Source: Cristatella mucedo
Lineage: Eukaryota > Bryozoa > Phylactolaemata > Cristatellidae
Assembly: GCA_009760855.2 (NCBI GenBank)
Contig: WPIO01000366.1
Coordinates: 1 to 64,000 of the forward strand
Length of the DNA stretch: 64,000 nt
Direction: 5' to 3'
A model generated the notes under the pieces. It did no database searches and had not been told where the DNA came from. It saw only the letters and a list, made by a program, of their open reading frames with translations. Both the position numbers and the translations under genes were made by a program. Shown piece by piece: positions 42,440-54,796 of this stretch; position 1 is the stretch's first letter; every line of letters starts with the position of its first letter.

Positions 42440-42830
42440 TTAGTAGAGAGCCTTCAAAGAACTCAATAATTTTAATTATAATAATGCATTTGATATAGTG
42501 CCCTCAGATAAGTTAAACTCTTACTAGTCACTTTACAGTTTCAGAATAGGAAGCACGATTGAATGGTTAGTGGTAGCAAGCTCAATAAGCAACAAGAAAA
42601 ACATGGTCAGTTGACGGTGACATGCACAGGGTCAGCATGCAAGTATGATAAGTGGCAACATGCACAATGTCAGCACACATGAGCACATAAAGGGTTAACC
42701 AAAGGGCCCACTAAATGCTAATAAAAATAATTGCAAATTTAGTTTCCTTTCAAATGTCGTCCAGTCAAAAGACGTCGCGACGCATGTCGAGACTGTGTTC
42801 CAGGCTTTAGGAGCGTACTAAGTAATCACT
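42440..42830 (-). repeat. LINE-A 3' fragment inside Q2 block
   Basis: Minus-strand LINE-A tail variant (AATAATGCATTTGATATAGTG start, then GTCAGCATGC repeats) with the last codons of ORF2 near 42790. The partner at 56740-57120 sits at the same place in the duplicated block. Confidence 0.6.
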
Positions 42831-42839
42831 CTAAGAGCA

Positions 42840-43835
42840 TGCAACCTCATCCCATTATGGGAACTGTACACATGCTTACGTATTCCACTACATCTGCTGA
42901 GGAGATGTTAATACCTGTTGTGTCCCATGATGTAATGGACTGCAACTCGGGTGCCGATAAGACGGTGGGTAGGACATCTGGAATGACTGATGGAAAAACG
43001 AGTGCTGCTGTGGTGGTTGACCGAGCTGGTTGTTCTGATGCAATGCTCGAGAAACCTGCACAGTTTGTGGCTGTGGCAAGGGACACAGCCCATTCTGCTG
43101 AGAGCCAATCACTGGCTGTTGCTGCTCCACTAACTGTTGTTGCAGCAGCACGTGCTGTTGCTGGGATGCTTGAGAGACCTGCTGCTGAGGCTCCATGGAT
43201 TGAGTGCGATATGGGAACTGCTGAAATTGGCGCTTCCACTGCCTCTTCTGAAATTGAACAAGGTGAAGACCAAGTATGTACCCAGGTAGTACAAATTAGA
43301 AAGTCCCTAAGCGGCTATCGTGTCTCTTAGTTTTAACAAGTAGATGAAAACTCATCCCGTTATGGGAACTTTACACATGCTTTACGTATGCTGCTACATC
43401 AGCTGAGGAGATGTAAATACCTGTTGCCTCTCAGGATGTAATGGACTCCAACTCGGCTGCCGATGAGACGGTGGGTAGGACATCTGGAATGACTGATGGA
43501 AAAACGAGTGCTGCTGTGGTGGTTGACCGAGCTGGTTGTTCTGATGCAATGCTCGAGAAATCTGCACAATTTGTGGCTGTTGCAAGGGACACAGCCCATT
43601 CTGCTGAGAGCCAATCACTTGCTGTTGCTGCTCCACTAACTGTTGTTGCAGCAGCACGTGCTGTTGCTGGGATGCTTGAGAGACATGCCGCTGAGGTTCC
43701 ATGGATTGAGTGTGAAACAGGAACTGCTGAAAGTGGGGCTGCCACTGCCTTTGCTGAAATTGAACAAGGTAAAGACGAAGTATGTACCCAGCTAGTACAA
43801 ATTAGAAATTCCACAACCGGCCACCATGGCTATAA
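42840..43835 (-). repeat. Two tandem copies of a Gln-rich exon-like unit, about 506 bp
   Basis: Positions 42840-43330 and 43346-43835 are close copies. The minus strand encodes QVSQASQQQHVLLQQQLVEQ and SRALHQNNQLGQPPQQHS. A third copy is at 57130-57590. The open plus-strand frames here are by-products of the CAG-rich repeat. Confidence 0.6.
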
Positions 43836-43849
43836 GTTTTCAAATGTTA

Positions 43850-46100
43850 GATCTGGTCTCATCATTGTGAACCCAAGGGCGCGATCATGAAAAGATGGCG
43901 TCCTAATACACACACTGAAAAAACCCTGCAATTTATCAATCGAACTTTGCGTTTGTACTCTATAGAATTCTCAAACAATCATTATTTTTTCGCAAACGAA
44001 AAGTTGATGCGAAAGTTAGCGGTTGACAAAACCGAATGATGATACTAGCTGTCCCGATACTAGCCACGTTTATAGGACATATATACACATATTTCGCAGT
44101 TATAATTGATGGTAATATCAATTAGTCATCTTTACAGCACCACAAGAAAAATAAATTCCTATACGGAGATTTGCGACTCCTAGGAAGCTACTTGAAGATC
44201 TAGACTAGGAAGCGATATGCCGAGTATAAAGCTGAGAAAAGCATGAACAATCAAACGACGAGACGTTCAGGGAAACCGGCTGCCGGGAACTCTTGCAGGT
44301 AACACGTACTTCATTCATCACGTGCAGGTAAGCAGGCAAAACACACGGGAACCAAAGATATATGGACAAGCTCGTTGGTACGGTGAGTGTACGAGGCATG
44401 AAAAGGTTCATTTTTATGTCACATTTACACGATGCATGGTCGATTGACTTGAAATAGATACTGGACGAATACTGTGAACATTCTCATGCTGCTATTTCAC
44501 GTTTCGAACAATGCCGTAGTCAATCGTGACGGCCCCAAAGAGAGCACTATTTTAACCACTTTAAAACAGCTTTTCTGGCAACAATTATAGCTTTTTCAAA
44601 GTCGACACCTTACATGCCGACGACTGGGGTCGAGCTTTGTACAAGCTTGCTTTCTCATGCTTTCTGTTTCGTGGCCAGGAACTCTACACGAACAGCTATA
44701 GTCATTTTAAGTACAATGCGATAACTAGACCAGGGCGTTGGCTCTTTGAATCCTAGTGTAAGCAGAAAGAGTATGTTGCAACCACAAAACGTGGCTGGCC
44801 CGAATGTGCAGATTGAAGTTTCCCACAAGCGCCATTTCTCCAGCAGTCCAAGGGTGCTCCGTTTCAGAGCTAAAGTCCAAGAGATTTCTCACTTCCGTCT
44901 TAAACAGCTGCACCCTCAGAGGAATATTTCGACTGATTGGCTACACTATTTGATACGACTATACTAACTGAACAACGAATGGAGTCTTGGGCGAAACGGA
45001 TTTCGATTGCCGGTCAAAGCAGCTGAGTTTGTCTTCTCTACGGCATCGGAAGTCTTAGTTTCAACTCTCCGATGAAAATTCAATCATACTACTTTCTATC
45101 TATTCCGTAATGTCTTTCAGGAATGTATGGTAAAGATAAATAAAATCTAAGCACGAAAAAGCATAAGGACGACTTATTAGCTTCACATTTGTCACAAAAG
45201 TCTTTTGTTTTTCTGAAAGAAGTTGCGAACGCTATCGCTACTTATGACTACTCATAGGACTAGCCACAATCCTAAGGATATTCAAAATGTATCACAACTA
45301 CCGAGTATTAGTATATGAGGTACACAATGTTTTACATGCTGCTGGCAGCGACTTAACCATAGCTATGCTAATCAAAAACTTCACACACATAGCAGCAACA
45401 GCGAATTGATAGTCACAACGTATAACTGCATACATTGTGAAAGAGCGAATGAGTCAAGTCCCAGAGTTAGATCAATGCGGTTCAAAAACGCCATCAAAAG
45501 CTAAACCACTTTCCAGTCGGCAAGTACATGCTGGGCGGCACGACAGAATATGCTGCAACTCCCCTCCCGGTCGCATACTGCGAACAATAACAGTCATGTT
45601 TGGATCCCTAAGCTCTTTTAGGTGTCAGCGACTGATACATAGAAATACAACCGCACAAACTTGTACATACTTATGTACACTTACATGCACACATGCATGC
45701 GTGTAATGGGAAAAACGGAAACGTATAGATATGTGCATGCATTCTTAAATACAAGCATAGGTTATACATGGTTACATACCATTTGTTGGTTTTGCTCCCT
45801 AAGAGAACTCGCGACCTTTTCCTCTAGACTTTTGGTAATGACTAGTGCCAATCAAGATAACGCGTATCAGTGCATCACGGCTCTACACAGATCCGCTGAG
45901 GTATCAAGCTAACCCTAACCTTTTCACAATCTTGCTGCCACTTAATACGAACGAAAAATCCCTTACCATATCAAGCAAAGCCATGGAGTGATTCTGAGAT
46001 ATCTTTCTATTGAGATGTTGCCTCAAAAAATCAAACACTGCACCCCTAAAGCCTAAACGTAAAAACTCAAACCCAGAAAAATATAAACTTGAGCCACTGA
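43850..46100 (+). repeat. Dispersed host repeat R1, copy 1
   Basis: Matches 57600-60050 directly over its full length and part of it (45050-46100) matches 62860-64000 in inverse orientation. It has an ACAT-rich patch near 45660-45760. No transposase, RT or other coding motif is visible. Confidence 0.65.
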
Positions 46101-46199
46101 GTCCTAAAAATTAAGACCCATAAAGGAGTCATCCCCTGAATCACTTCGCCTAAAATCATGACATCTTACCTGAAAGAACTGTTCAGAAATGCGTTTAAA

Positions 46200-46690
46200 T
46201 CAGGCAAAAGTAGACGGACATTAAATACTACATTTACCAGCTTACTAGATATTTATTGGCGGACAGTCCGTTACGAAAACCTGACCCGGCTCGGTATATG
46301 AATGCAATGGGGCGACCGTGCAAGTACGATGCGGCCGCCGAACGACATGAGCTACCGGACGCCATTTCGAACGCCCAGCAAAGTCGCAGCGCCTAGAAAG
46401 AGCCCCGTCCTTACCGCGAACAGTCGGCCGTGACAAGCAACGGATTTCGGCTCGTTGTCGGTGAATTTGTCAGAGTTGGTGAAGCCAGTCAGTTCGCAGT
46501 CGATCAGCTCCGGGCCGTAAGGGCAGCGTTCGCGTCGAGAGCCTCGAGACCGTTTACTTTCGTCGTATCACGCCGACAAGCGGTCGCACCGGAAGCTAAA
46601 GCCTGCCACCTGTGTCCTACTGGCGACTAATCTGGCACGAACTCTGACGATTCGAGCGAAACGGCAGTGGTAATAGCGAAGCAGATTCTA
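46200..46690 (+). repeat. GC-rich unit following R1
   Basis: Matches the reverse complement of 62290-62830, including CGTTTACTTTCGTC-like and GGACAGTCCGTTACGAAAAC-like landmarks. No gene is supported. Confidence 0.55.
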
Positions 46691-46756
46691 ATTAGATTTT
46701 TTTTCGAACGCTCTTTTAATTTGTTATAAAATAAGGTGCATCTTGGCGACGCCCAC

Positions 46757-46912
46757 TGCTAATGCTGCTGCTACAACTATTATTGTTCATTACTTAACTA
46801 TTTTTGAGAATACAGCTGAACTAACTTCTAATGGCAATGGGTTGCCATTTACTTGCAGTAAGGAAACATTTGCTAATATAGGAACTGACATTAAAAAAAT
46901 TTAAACCAGATA
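46757..46912 (+). pseudogene. MCP C-terminal remnant (arm 2)
   Basis: Reads NAAATTIIVHYLTIFENTA, then SNGNGLPFTCSKETF and a TDIKKI tail before a stop, matching the last 50 residues of the copy B MCP. It is cut at about 46757 by host GC-rich sequence. Confidence 0.6.
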
Positions 46913-46917
46913 TATAA

Positions 46918-47538
46918 TACAAATATTTTATTTTGTACGAAATTCCAATGAATGGAAAAAATTAACTTCGTTGAACGTTGGCGGATCAGGAGTTTATTCT
47001 GTAATTGGTCATGTTATGATCTTTGGTGATCAAAAACAAGTTAAAATTGATATAATTGCTAACACAAAACTAAAAAATATACTGCTAAAAATTCTAATAT
47101 GAAGTTTCTGCAAATGCTATTTGGTAAAGTATTTAAACCTATTGCTGCTAAGTTTTTAGATATGAAATTTGACGTACAACTTGAAATAGTAATCATTGTT
47201 TTACTAGTGATGGTGTTTATAGATATTCATCAGATGGTATAATTCGTGGTGATACTTTAGTAGAAATAAAATGCCTATGGAGTAGAAGTATTATTAAGGA
47301 TTGCATCCTTAAAACGCATCATGGTCTATGTCTACTAGGTTTGCATGTATTAAAACTAAGTGAATGTAATTATTTTGAGTTTGAGATTTGTGTCCCTGGA
47401 CTAAACTGTAAAGAACCACCACTAGATTGTATAGCTGTAGGTAAATTTGAGTTCCAGCTCAATATGAGTTTGATATTCATATCAGAAGACAACTTTTCAT
47501 GTTATTACTTTAAGATAAGAAGTACTTTGACTTTTTAG
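46918..47538 (+). pseudogene. YqaJ/lambda-exonuclease-like nuclease with intact Glu-x-Lys (arm 2)
   Basis: The N-terminal part reads VRNSNEWKKLTSLNVGGSGV and FGDQKQVKIDIIAN; a broken middle follows (47090-47190, several stops). The core then reads DGVYRYSSDGIIRGD and LVEIKCLWSRS with Glu-Ile-Lys at 47263-47271, and continues in one frame to 47538. It is the only one of three copies with an undamaged metal-binding strand, but the gene as a whole is broken. Confidence 0.6.
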
Positions 47539-47622
47539 TTTGATATTATAAGCAATTATGACAGATTTGATAATTAAAAAGGAAAAGGCTATGCTATAAA
47601 GTATTATATAAGAAGATCGTTT

Positions 47623-47745
47623 ATGCAAATAGTAGAAGAAGATCCTGATAGATTAGCTAGAATAGTACCAATTGCTACGGAAGTATTCTATAGATCACAA
47701 GTTTTAATCAATAAATATATGGATAAATCGGAGAGTATATCTTAG
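47623..47745 (+). CDS. Small conserved viral ORF, 40 residues (arm 2)
   Basis: Starts MQIVEEDPDRLARIVPIA and ends DKSESIS with TAG at 47743-47745. A TATATAAGA sequence lies about 10 bases before the ATG. It is the partner of 36995-37120. Function is unknown. Confidence 0.4.
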   Translation: MQIVEEDPDRLARIVPIATEVFYRSQVLINKYMDKSESIS

Positions 47746-47761
47746 TGGGTATGTCACACAA

Positions 47762-48260
47762 ATGAATGGTTATCTAGTGTCAGATCTAGATGCAAATGGA
47801 AATAGAATTATTAACCTTAGTGATCCTTTTAATCTTTCATATGCAGTAACATAAAGCTATGCAGATTCAAATTTCAGTCACTGGAAATGGATCAATAAAT
47901 TTGCAAGGTGTAGTGGCCACTAATCTTGGTCCATGAGTTAATCTCAGTGATGCTACTCATGTGAGTCACTTTAGCAATTATGTTAAAAATCTGGTGATGC
48001 AATGACTGGCGATCTAAATATAAATGGATTTGCTATTAATTCTACGTATTGAAATTCAAGTAATACTACACATAGTGTTCTACCTGAAGATTTAATGTTA
48101 CTTATGGTGGATTAAAACGAGATGTATAGCTAAAAGGTTATCCTGCAACTAACAATTTAAATATGAATATTAACTCAATAAATAATATTGCTGATTCTGT
48201 TAATCCTGCTTATGCAGCAACAAATTCTTACGTTGACAAAACAGTAAAAAAATAACAGAA
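47762..48260 (+). pseudogene. Fibre-like protein remnant (arm 2)
   Basis: Starts MNGYLVSDLDANGNRIINL at 47762 and stops after 30 codons. Further in-frame pieces include GDAMTGDLNINGFAI near 48000 and NINSINNIADSVNPAYAAT with SYVDKTV near 48170-48245. These are the repeating shaft motifs of phage-type tail fibres. Several units are present here, against one in the copy A fibre. Confidence 0.55.
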
Positions 48261-48299
48261 GTAATTCCTGTGTAATCAAAAACCAAGATTTGTGAATTA

Positions 48300-49040
48300 T
48301 ATTATAAATAAATCTGTTGCTTATTCTTGGCAAAGAAATAATGCTCTACTATTAATCTTAGTAAGCCTGATGGTAATTGGTTCATGCAACTGTGTATCCC
48401 TAAGACCAAGTATTCAAGGCCACTTAAAACAAAGTCTTCTACAGAAATAACACAAGCAATAATAGATATTTCTACAAATGGTTCTTTACAATGGCCAAAG
48501 AAGGTAACCGTAGATCCAGGAAAAGATATTAAAGGATAGTTTGCAAAAGAAACGAAAACAGACTTGGAACACGGGTAATATGAAACTACTAGTAAAAAGA
48601 GTGTTGAATTAGTGAAAGAAGGAAACGAATAGTAGCAGAAAGAGCCTATATTGCGCAATATGAAAAGAAATTACACAGCATTAATAAATAAGATTATATT
48701 AGAAACAAAGAGTATATTGATAATTTACAAAAGATTATTTACAACTTAAATAATAGTATTGCAAGCACAATTGGTGAAGAATTTGCTAAGGCAATAAAAA
48801 AAGAAATCCTAAAACTAATTAAACAAAAATATCATAGAGAAGGAGGGGAACGACAAAAAAATAAAACTAGGAACAACTAATAGCTATTTAGTAGAACCAG
48901 GTGTAGGATAAGATAAAAAAAAGAAGAGCTATAGATCAGATATGGAGTTTACCTGAACTTACTATTGTTAGAATAATGGTAATGAAAGGCCAACCAGTAC
49001 ATTATTGGGTCGATGATGTTAAAAAGAGTTTTGCTAGAGA
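48300..49040 (+). pseudogene. Unknown viral protein remnants (arm 2)
   Basis: Pieces in order: NLSKPDGNWFMQLCIPKTK and ITQAIIDISTNGSLQWPKK; a Lys-rich helix (YIDNLQKIIYNLNNSIAST); and a short open piece MVMKGQPVHYWVDDVKKSF ending at about 49053. The partner is 33030-33780. No family is recognised. Minus-strand frames such as 48302-48658 are antisense by-products. Confidence 0.4.
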
Positions 49041-49049
49041 AAAATACAA

Positions 49050-49255
49050 GTAATTAAACACAAGAAGCTTGTCTTGGTGAACGTTCCATTATAATATCTT
49101 CAAACTCTCCTTTTGTAATTACTTAATCAGATAAAGCGTGTGCCATCTTGGAAATAAATTTTTAATTAGATTCTAGTGTAGATCTTTTACATGTGTTGAT
49201 TTCAGCAAGAACACCATCAATTGGTATCATCATTGCAGTTAGTGCTGAAAAGAAA
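49050..49255 (-). pseudogene. Partner of the unknown frame at 32793-33020
   Basis: Minus-strand reading gives DGVLAEIN-like, then SKMAHALSD, a stop and VITKGEFEDIIMERSPRQAS. It converges on the plus-strand gene pieces at 48900-49053. A LINE-A tail begins at about 49262. Confidence 0.4.
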
Positions 49256-49261
49256 GAGACT

Positions 49262-50420
49262 GCATGAGTAATATCAGGAAATTAATTATAACAATAATAT
49301 TAAAGAACTTGATAAAGCGCCCTCAGAGTAGTCAATATCTTTCTAGGCTCTTTACATTTGCAGCAAAGGGAAACACGATTGAATGGTGAGTAATATCATG
49401 CTTGATAAACAAACATGTATAACATGGTTATGGGTGAGCTGCACAAGGCCAGCATGCAAGTGTAGTTACTGGCAGCATGCACAGTGTCAGCACACATAAG
49501 CACATCAAGAACGAATTGCGAGGACCCACTAAATGCCGTCCTTAATAGGTGTATGTAAGTTTTTTTTTAAATGTAATAAAGTCATGGGACGTTCTGACAC
49601 AAGTAGGGAGTGAGTTCCAGGCATTGGCAGCATACCAATTAAATGTGTGGTCTCCACAGGACTTGAGGTTTGTATGAGGTATTGGTAAACTGTTGGATTC
49701 CGAAAAGCAGGTGATACGAAGCTTGGCCTGGTAGACGAGTAGATCTGAGAGATAGGCTGGAGCCATAGAATGAAGGGACCTAAAAGTGAGCGACAAAACC
49801 TTGAAGTCGATCCGTTGATTGAATGGTAGCCAGTGCTGGTCGCCGAGAAGTAGGGTGATGTGGCTACTTCGAAGCTCACGACAGACAAGCCTAGCATCAA
49901 AGTTTTGCACTAGCCGTAATCGCCTGCTTGCACAGGCCGGAAGGCCAGCAAATGTGAGTTACAGAAGTCAAGACGGGATGACACAAATGCATGGACTAAC
50001 TTAGACGTGGTAGCTTATATAAACAAGCCCGAATTTTAGTAACGTTATGTGGCTGAAAGTAGGCAGACTTAATTGTGGAGCTGATGTGGTCGTCTAACGA
50101 GAAGTCACTTTGGAACACGACACCTATATTTTGAGCTGATACAACAGGAGGTATGCTGGTAGAGCTAGTTGAGCATCAGCCTTTCCTATTTATGAATCAC
50201 ACTTGGTTTCCCATAACTGGTAAGTTAGTTTTATCATCGTTAAGTTTTAGAAAATTTGCTGCCATCCATCTGTGGATGTCATCAATACATGCTGCAAGTG
50301 AGTCGAGAGAATTTGAGGTGCTCGAAGGCTGGAAAGGATCAAAGCAAAGGTCAAAGCACAGCTATAACTGAGTGTCATCCGCATAGAAGTGAAAGCATGC
50401 ATTGTGCTGGGCAATCACGT
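49262..50420 (-). mobile_element. LINE-A 3' fragment (inverted-repeat arm 2)
   Basis: Minus strand holds the RT motif region FYADDTQL near 50390, then the C-terminal part with DQHWLPFNQRIDFKVLSLTF and ITCFSESNSLPIPHTNLKS and the family tail at 49262-49390. It matches 31828-32792 in reverse. Confidence 0.7.
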
Positions 50421-50429
50421 AAGCAAAGG

Positions 50430-50985
50430 CCGCTGCCGATTATGGTCGACTCCAGGGGCCCGGGTCCAGGCATACTCGAAATTAAGCAGCTCTCTCGCAC
50501 AGCCGGTCGCTGCCGGTCGCCATCTCTTCCTGCATTCAAGTGAGCATGTCGGCAGGAGGGGACGATTCGGCAGAGAAGACGTGGATGAAGTTAATGAATA
50601 GGCAGACGGTAGATCGGGCTGAGCTCGGATGCCCGCCGGAAAACCGCTCGAGGCGTCTTTTTCCGTTTTGCGAAATGCACGAGCAGCCAGTGCTAGCTCG
50701 ACGGCGAGACCACAAGCCAGCACTCTTCCGGTCATCTGAGCCAACGACAGACGCACGAGCGCCCCCAGCTGCTCCTCGGGCGTCCGTCGCGATGGCCGGC
50801 ACTCGCAGACTGCAGGAGGGGCAGAAGATCTGTGGGTCTAGAGCCCATTGGCTGCATTTCTCTGATGGGAAGCTGTGGATTGGGAAGCTCAGGGTGCACG
50901 CGCCACCGGCATTGGCACGAGTCACGTCAACATGTCGCACCTGCTGGGCCATTTCGCTGCCAGCTAATCGGTACGGACTGATTCC
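50430..50985 (+). repeat. GC-rich host repeat, third copy
   Basis: Related to parts of 27560-28020 in inverse and 38095-38400 in direct orientation, for example the ATGAATAGGCAGACGGTAGATC landmark (first 20 bases ATGAATAGGCAGACGGTAGA). The open frames on both strands are GC-driven. Confidence 0.5.
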
Positions 50986-50989
50986 TTAA

Positions 50990-51550
50990 AACTTACAAAA
51001 ATACTCCTTAAGATGCACTGTGTTAAGCTCAGGCTGGAACGCCGTTTCAAGAAGTCGGGGTCTGAGGCAGACCTAGTCAATTTTAAAGACTTCCTTTGAG
51101 TTTACACCCGAAAGCTTAAAAAATCCAGGGCTTCTGTTTTTATTAGAAAGCTGAATTCCTGCCAGTTGGACACTAAACAGATTCATAATACAGTAAACCA
51201 TATACTGGCCAATGCTGTGAGGTCTGACTCCCCAGATATTAAGGGCTCAGCCGAAAAGTTTTCAGCCTTCTTTACTGAAAAAATTGTGCACATTCGTGCC
51301 TCCATTAAGCCCCTCCGACCAAAGCAATCGCCGTTCCTCAACCAGTGACCTTTCTTAAAAGGTTCTCCGATGTTTCTGCCTCTGATGTTGCTGCCTTAAC
51401 AAGGTCTATCAAAAAGAGCTCGTCTCCTGAAGACACTATACCTTCATCTATGTGGTCTTCACTGGCAGACCAACTTAGTGTGACACCCACATGGTATTTA
51501 TGACTTTGTGGAGTTACTGACGGAGATACATTACATTACAATACATTACA
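50990..51550 (+). mobile_element. Internally deleted LINE-B derivative
   Basis: Carries the segment before the RT core (KLNSCQLDTKQIHNTVNHI, then FSAFFTEKIVHIRASIK and SVPEDT-like) and joins at about 51479 to the 3' end GACTTTGTGGAGTTACTGAC plus TACATT repeats. Same design as 29410-29835 but with a different breakpoint. Confidence 0.65.
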
Positions 51551-52371
51551 TCAGTCGAACGGCCGGAAGATGGTGACAGCTTTGTCTCTGTAGTATATGG
51601 TTTATCTGGAAAGGAGGCGACCCGAATACTCCCTAGCAGGAGTGCTGCAATAAAAAAGCTGAGCTCAGCATTGAATTATTAACGTGCTACCTTTGACTGT
51701 ATCTCACCTTCTAGAGTGCGGCACCGGCACATCCGACATAGCGTGCCAGGTTCGCCACCACTGACAAGTCGTCTGTGGAGTCCTCGGCAGAGGACTGACA
51801 AAAAGTTGCCATTCCTTGTAGCGACCCTGGGATTGAAGAAACATACCACTCATCTATATAAATTACTTGGAGTGTCCTAAAAAAAGCCTCTCCTTCGTGG
51901 CTGAGAGGTTTTAACCCAAATGCCACATGCTAGAGCAAGCACGTGTACATATATAGGTGACAAGTGTGCACGATAGTAGTAAATCTTAAATATGCTGCCT
52001 TCAGCCAATAAATCTGTTCAGCTGCTTTTTATCTGTGCCTTGCCAAAAGGTGTAGGTCACTTTTATGACAGATTTTTTCGAAGATTTATTACCTCATCGA
52101 AAGATTATTTGTGAATTTATGTGCTGCAGATATTTAGAAGTGCTTTTAGCAATCTGTGCATCGATCCAAATGCTTACAGATGAGTTCTAAACCACATGCA
52201 CAAAGTCATCTTAATCCTCTAGATGTGCCAACTTACTGTTAGTAATACTGTTATTTAAGCCGAGTTAACATAACATTGACATACATATAACAAATTCGTT
52301 TTCATCAAGCAACAGCGTGGAAACTTTTTGACAGCCCTCGGTGCAAAGATTTGCATGCAACAACTGTAGAT
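51551..52371 (-). repeat. Host duplicated segment (direct partner of 40470-41300)
   Basis: Matches the 40470-41300 block in the same orientation up to the sequence GGTGCAAAGATTTG near 52347, where LINE-A was inserted. No gene is supported. Confidence 0.55.
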
Positions 52372-53852
52372 TTAGAGCTAATCACTCCACAGAATCAGCA
52401 TTGCTAAGGGTATACAACGACCTACTTGGGAATGCAGACGTGGTTAGAGTGTCTCTGCTTGTTTTGCTTGATATTTCGGAAGCTTCTGATACCATCGATC
52501 ACAAAGGTCTTTTAGAGCGCCTGTAATCTCGCCTGGGCATCACTGGCATTGCTCTGCAGTGGTTCAGGTCCTATCTCAGTGGGAGACTCCAGAGTATTGA
52601 CGTGTAAATGACAAAGATCATCTAAAGGACCTTTGAAATATGGAGTACCTCAGGGCTCCGTGCTAGGTCCGGTTTTTGTCACGGTTTATACTCTCCCTCT
52701 TGCTGATGTGATTGCCAAGCACAATCTAGGCTTTCACTTCTATGCAGATGACACTCAGTTGTACATTTGCTTTGATCCCTCCCTGCCTTCGAGCATCTCA
52801 AATTCTCTCAACTCACTTGCTGCATGCATTGATGACATCTGCACATGGATGGCAGCATATTTTCTAAAATGAAACGATGATAAAACTGACTTACTAGTTA
52901 TGGGCAAACCCAGAGTGATTCAGAGATTAAAAAGGCTGACTCAAAATTGGCTCTGCCAGCATATCTCCAGTTGAATCATCTCGAAATCTAGGTGTCATAT
53001 TCTAAAGCGACCTCTTGTTAGACAAATATATCAGCTCCACTGTCAAAATCTGCCTATTTTCAGGGTTACAACATTGCAAAAATGTGGGCTTGTTTAGATA
53101 AGGATACCACGTCAAAATTGGTCCATGCATTCGTGACATCCAGTCTCGACTTCTGCATTTTACTGCTTACAGGCCTACCAGCATGTGCGATCAGGCGATG
53201 GCAGCTCGTGCAAAACTCTGCAGCTAGGCTTGTCTGTCGTCAGCATCGCAGTTGCCACATTACTCCACTTCTAGCCGACCTGCACTGGTTACCAGTCAAG
53301 CAACGGATTGACTTCAAGGTTTCGTCACTCACCTCCAGTTAACTTAATTCTATGGCTACAGCCTATCTCTCGGATATACTACCCCGCCAGGCCAGGCATC
53401 GTACCACCATCTTTTCGGAATCCAACCGTCTAGAAATATCCCGTACAAACCTTGAATCCTTTGGAGACCGTGCATTTAGTTGATGCACTCCCAAAGCCTG
53501 GAAATCTCTCCCGACCTGCGTCAAAACGACCCCTGGCCTGACCACATTTAAAAGGATCTTTGAAACACACCTATTTAGGACACATTTAGTGGGTCCCTGT
53601 AATTCGTCCTTCATGTGCTTATACGTGCTGACACCGTGCATGCTGCCACCAACCACATTTGCATGCCGACCCTGTGCATGTCACCCCTAACCATGTTATC
53701 GTTTTTTGTTTCTTTTACAAGCATAATTTTACTTACCATTCAATTGCATTTCACTTTGCAGCAACTGTAAAGTGCCTAGAGAGAGACTAGGTTCACTGAT
53801 GGAGCTCTATCAAGCACAATAATATTATTATTATTATAAGTATTATTAGATC
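52372..53852 (+). mobile_element. LINE-A retrotransposon, 5'-truncated
   Basis: The reverse transcriptase starts at a HSTESALLRVYNDLLG segment. A SEASDTIDH segment stands where the family has AFDTIDH. YGVPQGSVLGPVF follows at about 52640 and the catalytic FYADDTQLY at about 52740. The C-terminal part has LVHAFVTSSLDFCILLLTGL and LHWLPVKQRIDFK. The family tail and TTATTATTATTATAAG end it at 53852. Stops near 52526, 52605, 52870 and 53341 make it inactive. Confidence 0.8.
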
Positions 53853-53879
53853 GTTAAGTAACAAAGGGTTTACTAAAAA

Positions 53880-54796
53880 GGCGGCAATGGTTCAAGACAC
53901 TCAGTAAGTATGCCATCACTGCTGGCGACCTTCGGTGCTGATCTGGGACACATCGAAGCAGGACCTTGGCCCATTTACAGAAACAACCGTATCAGGTGAC
54001 TGCTGCACTGCAGTTCCATTGTGCCTGACCTGGAAGACCTCGTACGGGTCGTCGGCCGAGTACAGCCATTGGCTGCAAGAGGCAACCTCAATTGATGGCT
54101 TCGACGCCTGGTCGCTTCTCTAGCGCCGTGCCAGCAGCAGTTGAGGGCCTGCTGATGGTACTGCCGTGAAATGGGTTTTCTAAAGTGACCTCGCCAGCCT
54201 CTCTGCTGGCTTCCACCCCTAAAGATGGAGTTTGGGGTTTCTTTAGCAGAGTACACTGCCGCATTATCCATTGCCTTCACTAGTTTTTTACACTCCCAAT
54301 TTATCCAGTTTCACTTTTGTTTCCTCCCCCAGGTTCACCTCAGAAACAAATTGAATCCTCAGTTCCTTCCTGTGCTGTCCTCCAAGCAACGACTGGTGAG
54401 ATTGGGGGAACAATGTGTCTGCTCTGCTAGTCCGTGCAACTGCTGGGATGAGCTGGTCTGCTGCTGCTGTGCCTGGTAAGGCTCAATCACACGTCTCAAC
54501 TTCTGAGAAATCCTTATATTCTGCTGCTGTGCCTGCCATGGTTGATAACCCTGTGGCAACTGCTGGGCTGAGATCTGTCCTTGCATGGCCAGGCACATCC
54601 CCTCCATCTGATTGGGTAAGCCGGGTTGCTGTGGCTGAGGCTGGAACATCCCCCTGTATCTGATTGGGTATGCCGGGTTGCTGTGACTGGGGCTGGAACA
54701 TTCCTTGCATCTGATGGTGTAAGCTGATCGCCTGTGGCTCCGACATCCCATGCATATGATTAGCAAAGATATTTACTGCTGCTGCAGTGGCTGGAA
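53880..54796 (-). pseudogene. Gln-rich coiled-coil host gene, copy Q3
   Basis: The minus strand has the Gln/Pro-rich part (FQPQPQQPGLPNQMEGMCLA) at 54359-54766, then a frameshift, the coiled-coil remnants and the Ser-rich tail down to 53880. Parts of the coiled coil are missing compared with Q2. A LINE-B element separates it from upstream Gln-rich pieces at 56600-56735 and 57130-57590. Confidence 0.45.

Noticed and set aside
42839-43890. Ala/Val-rich plus-strand frames of 149-163 codons.
   Set aside because: They are the other strand of CAG/CTG-rich Gln-coding repeats and show no domain.
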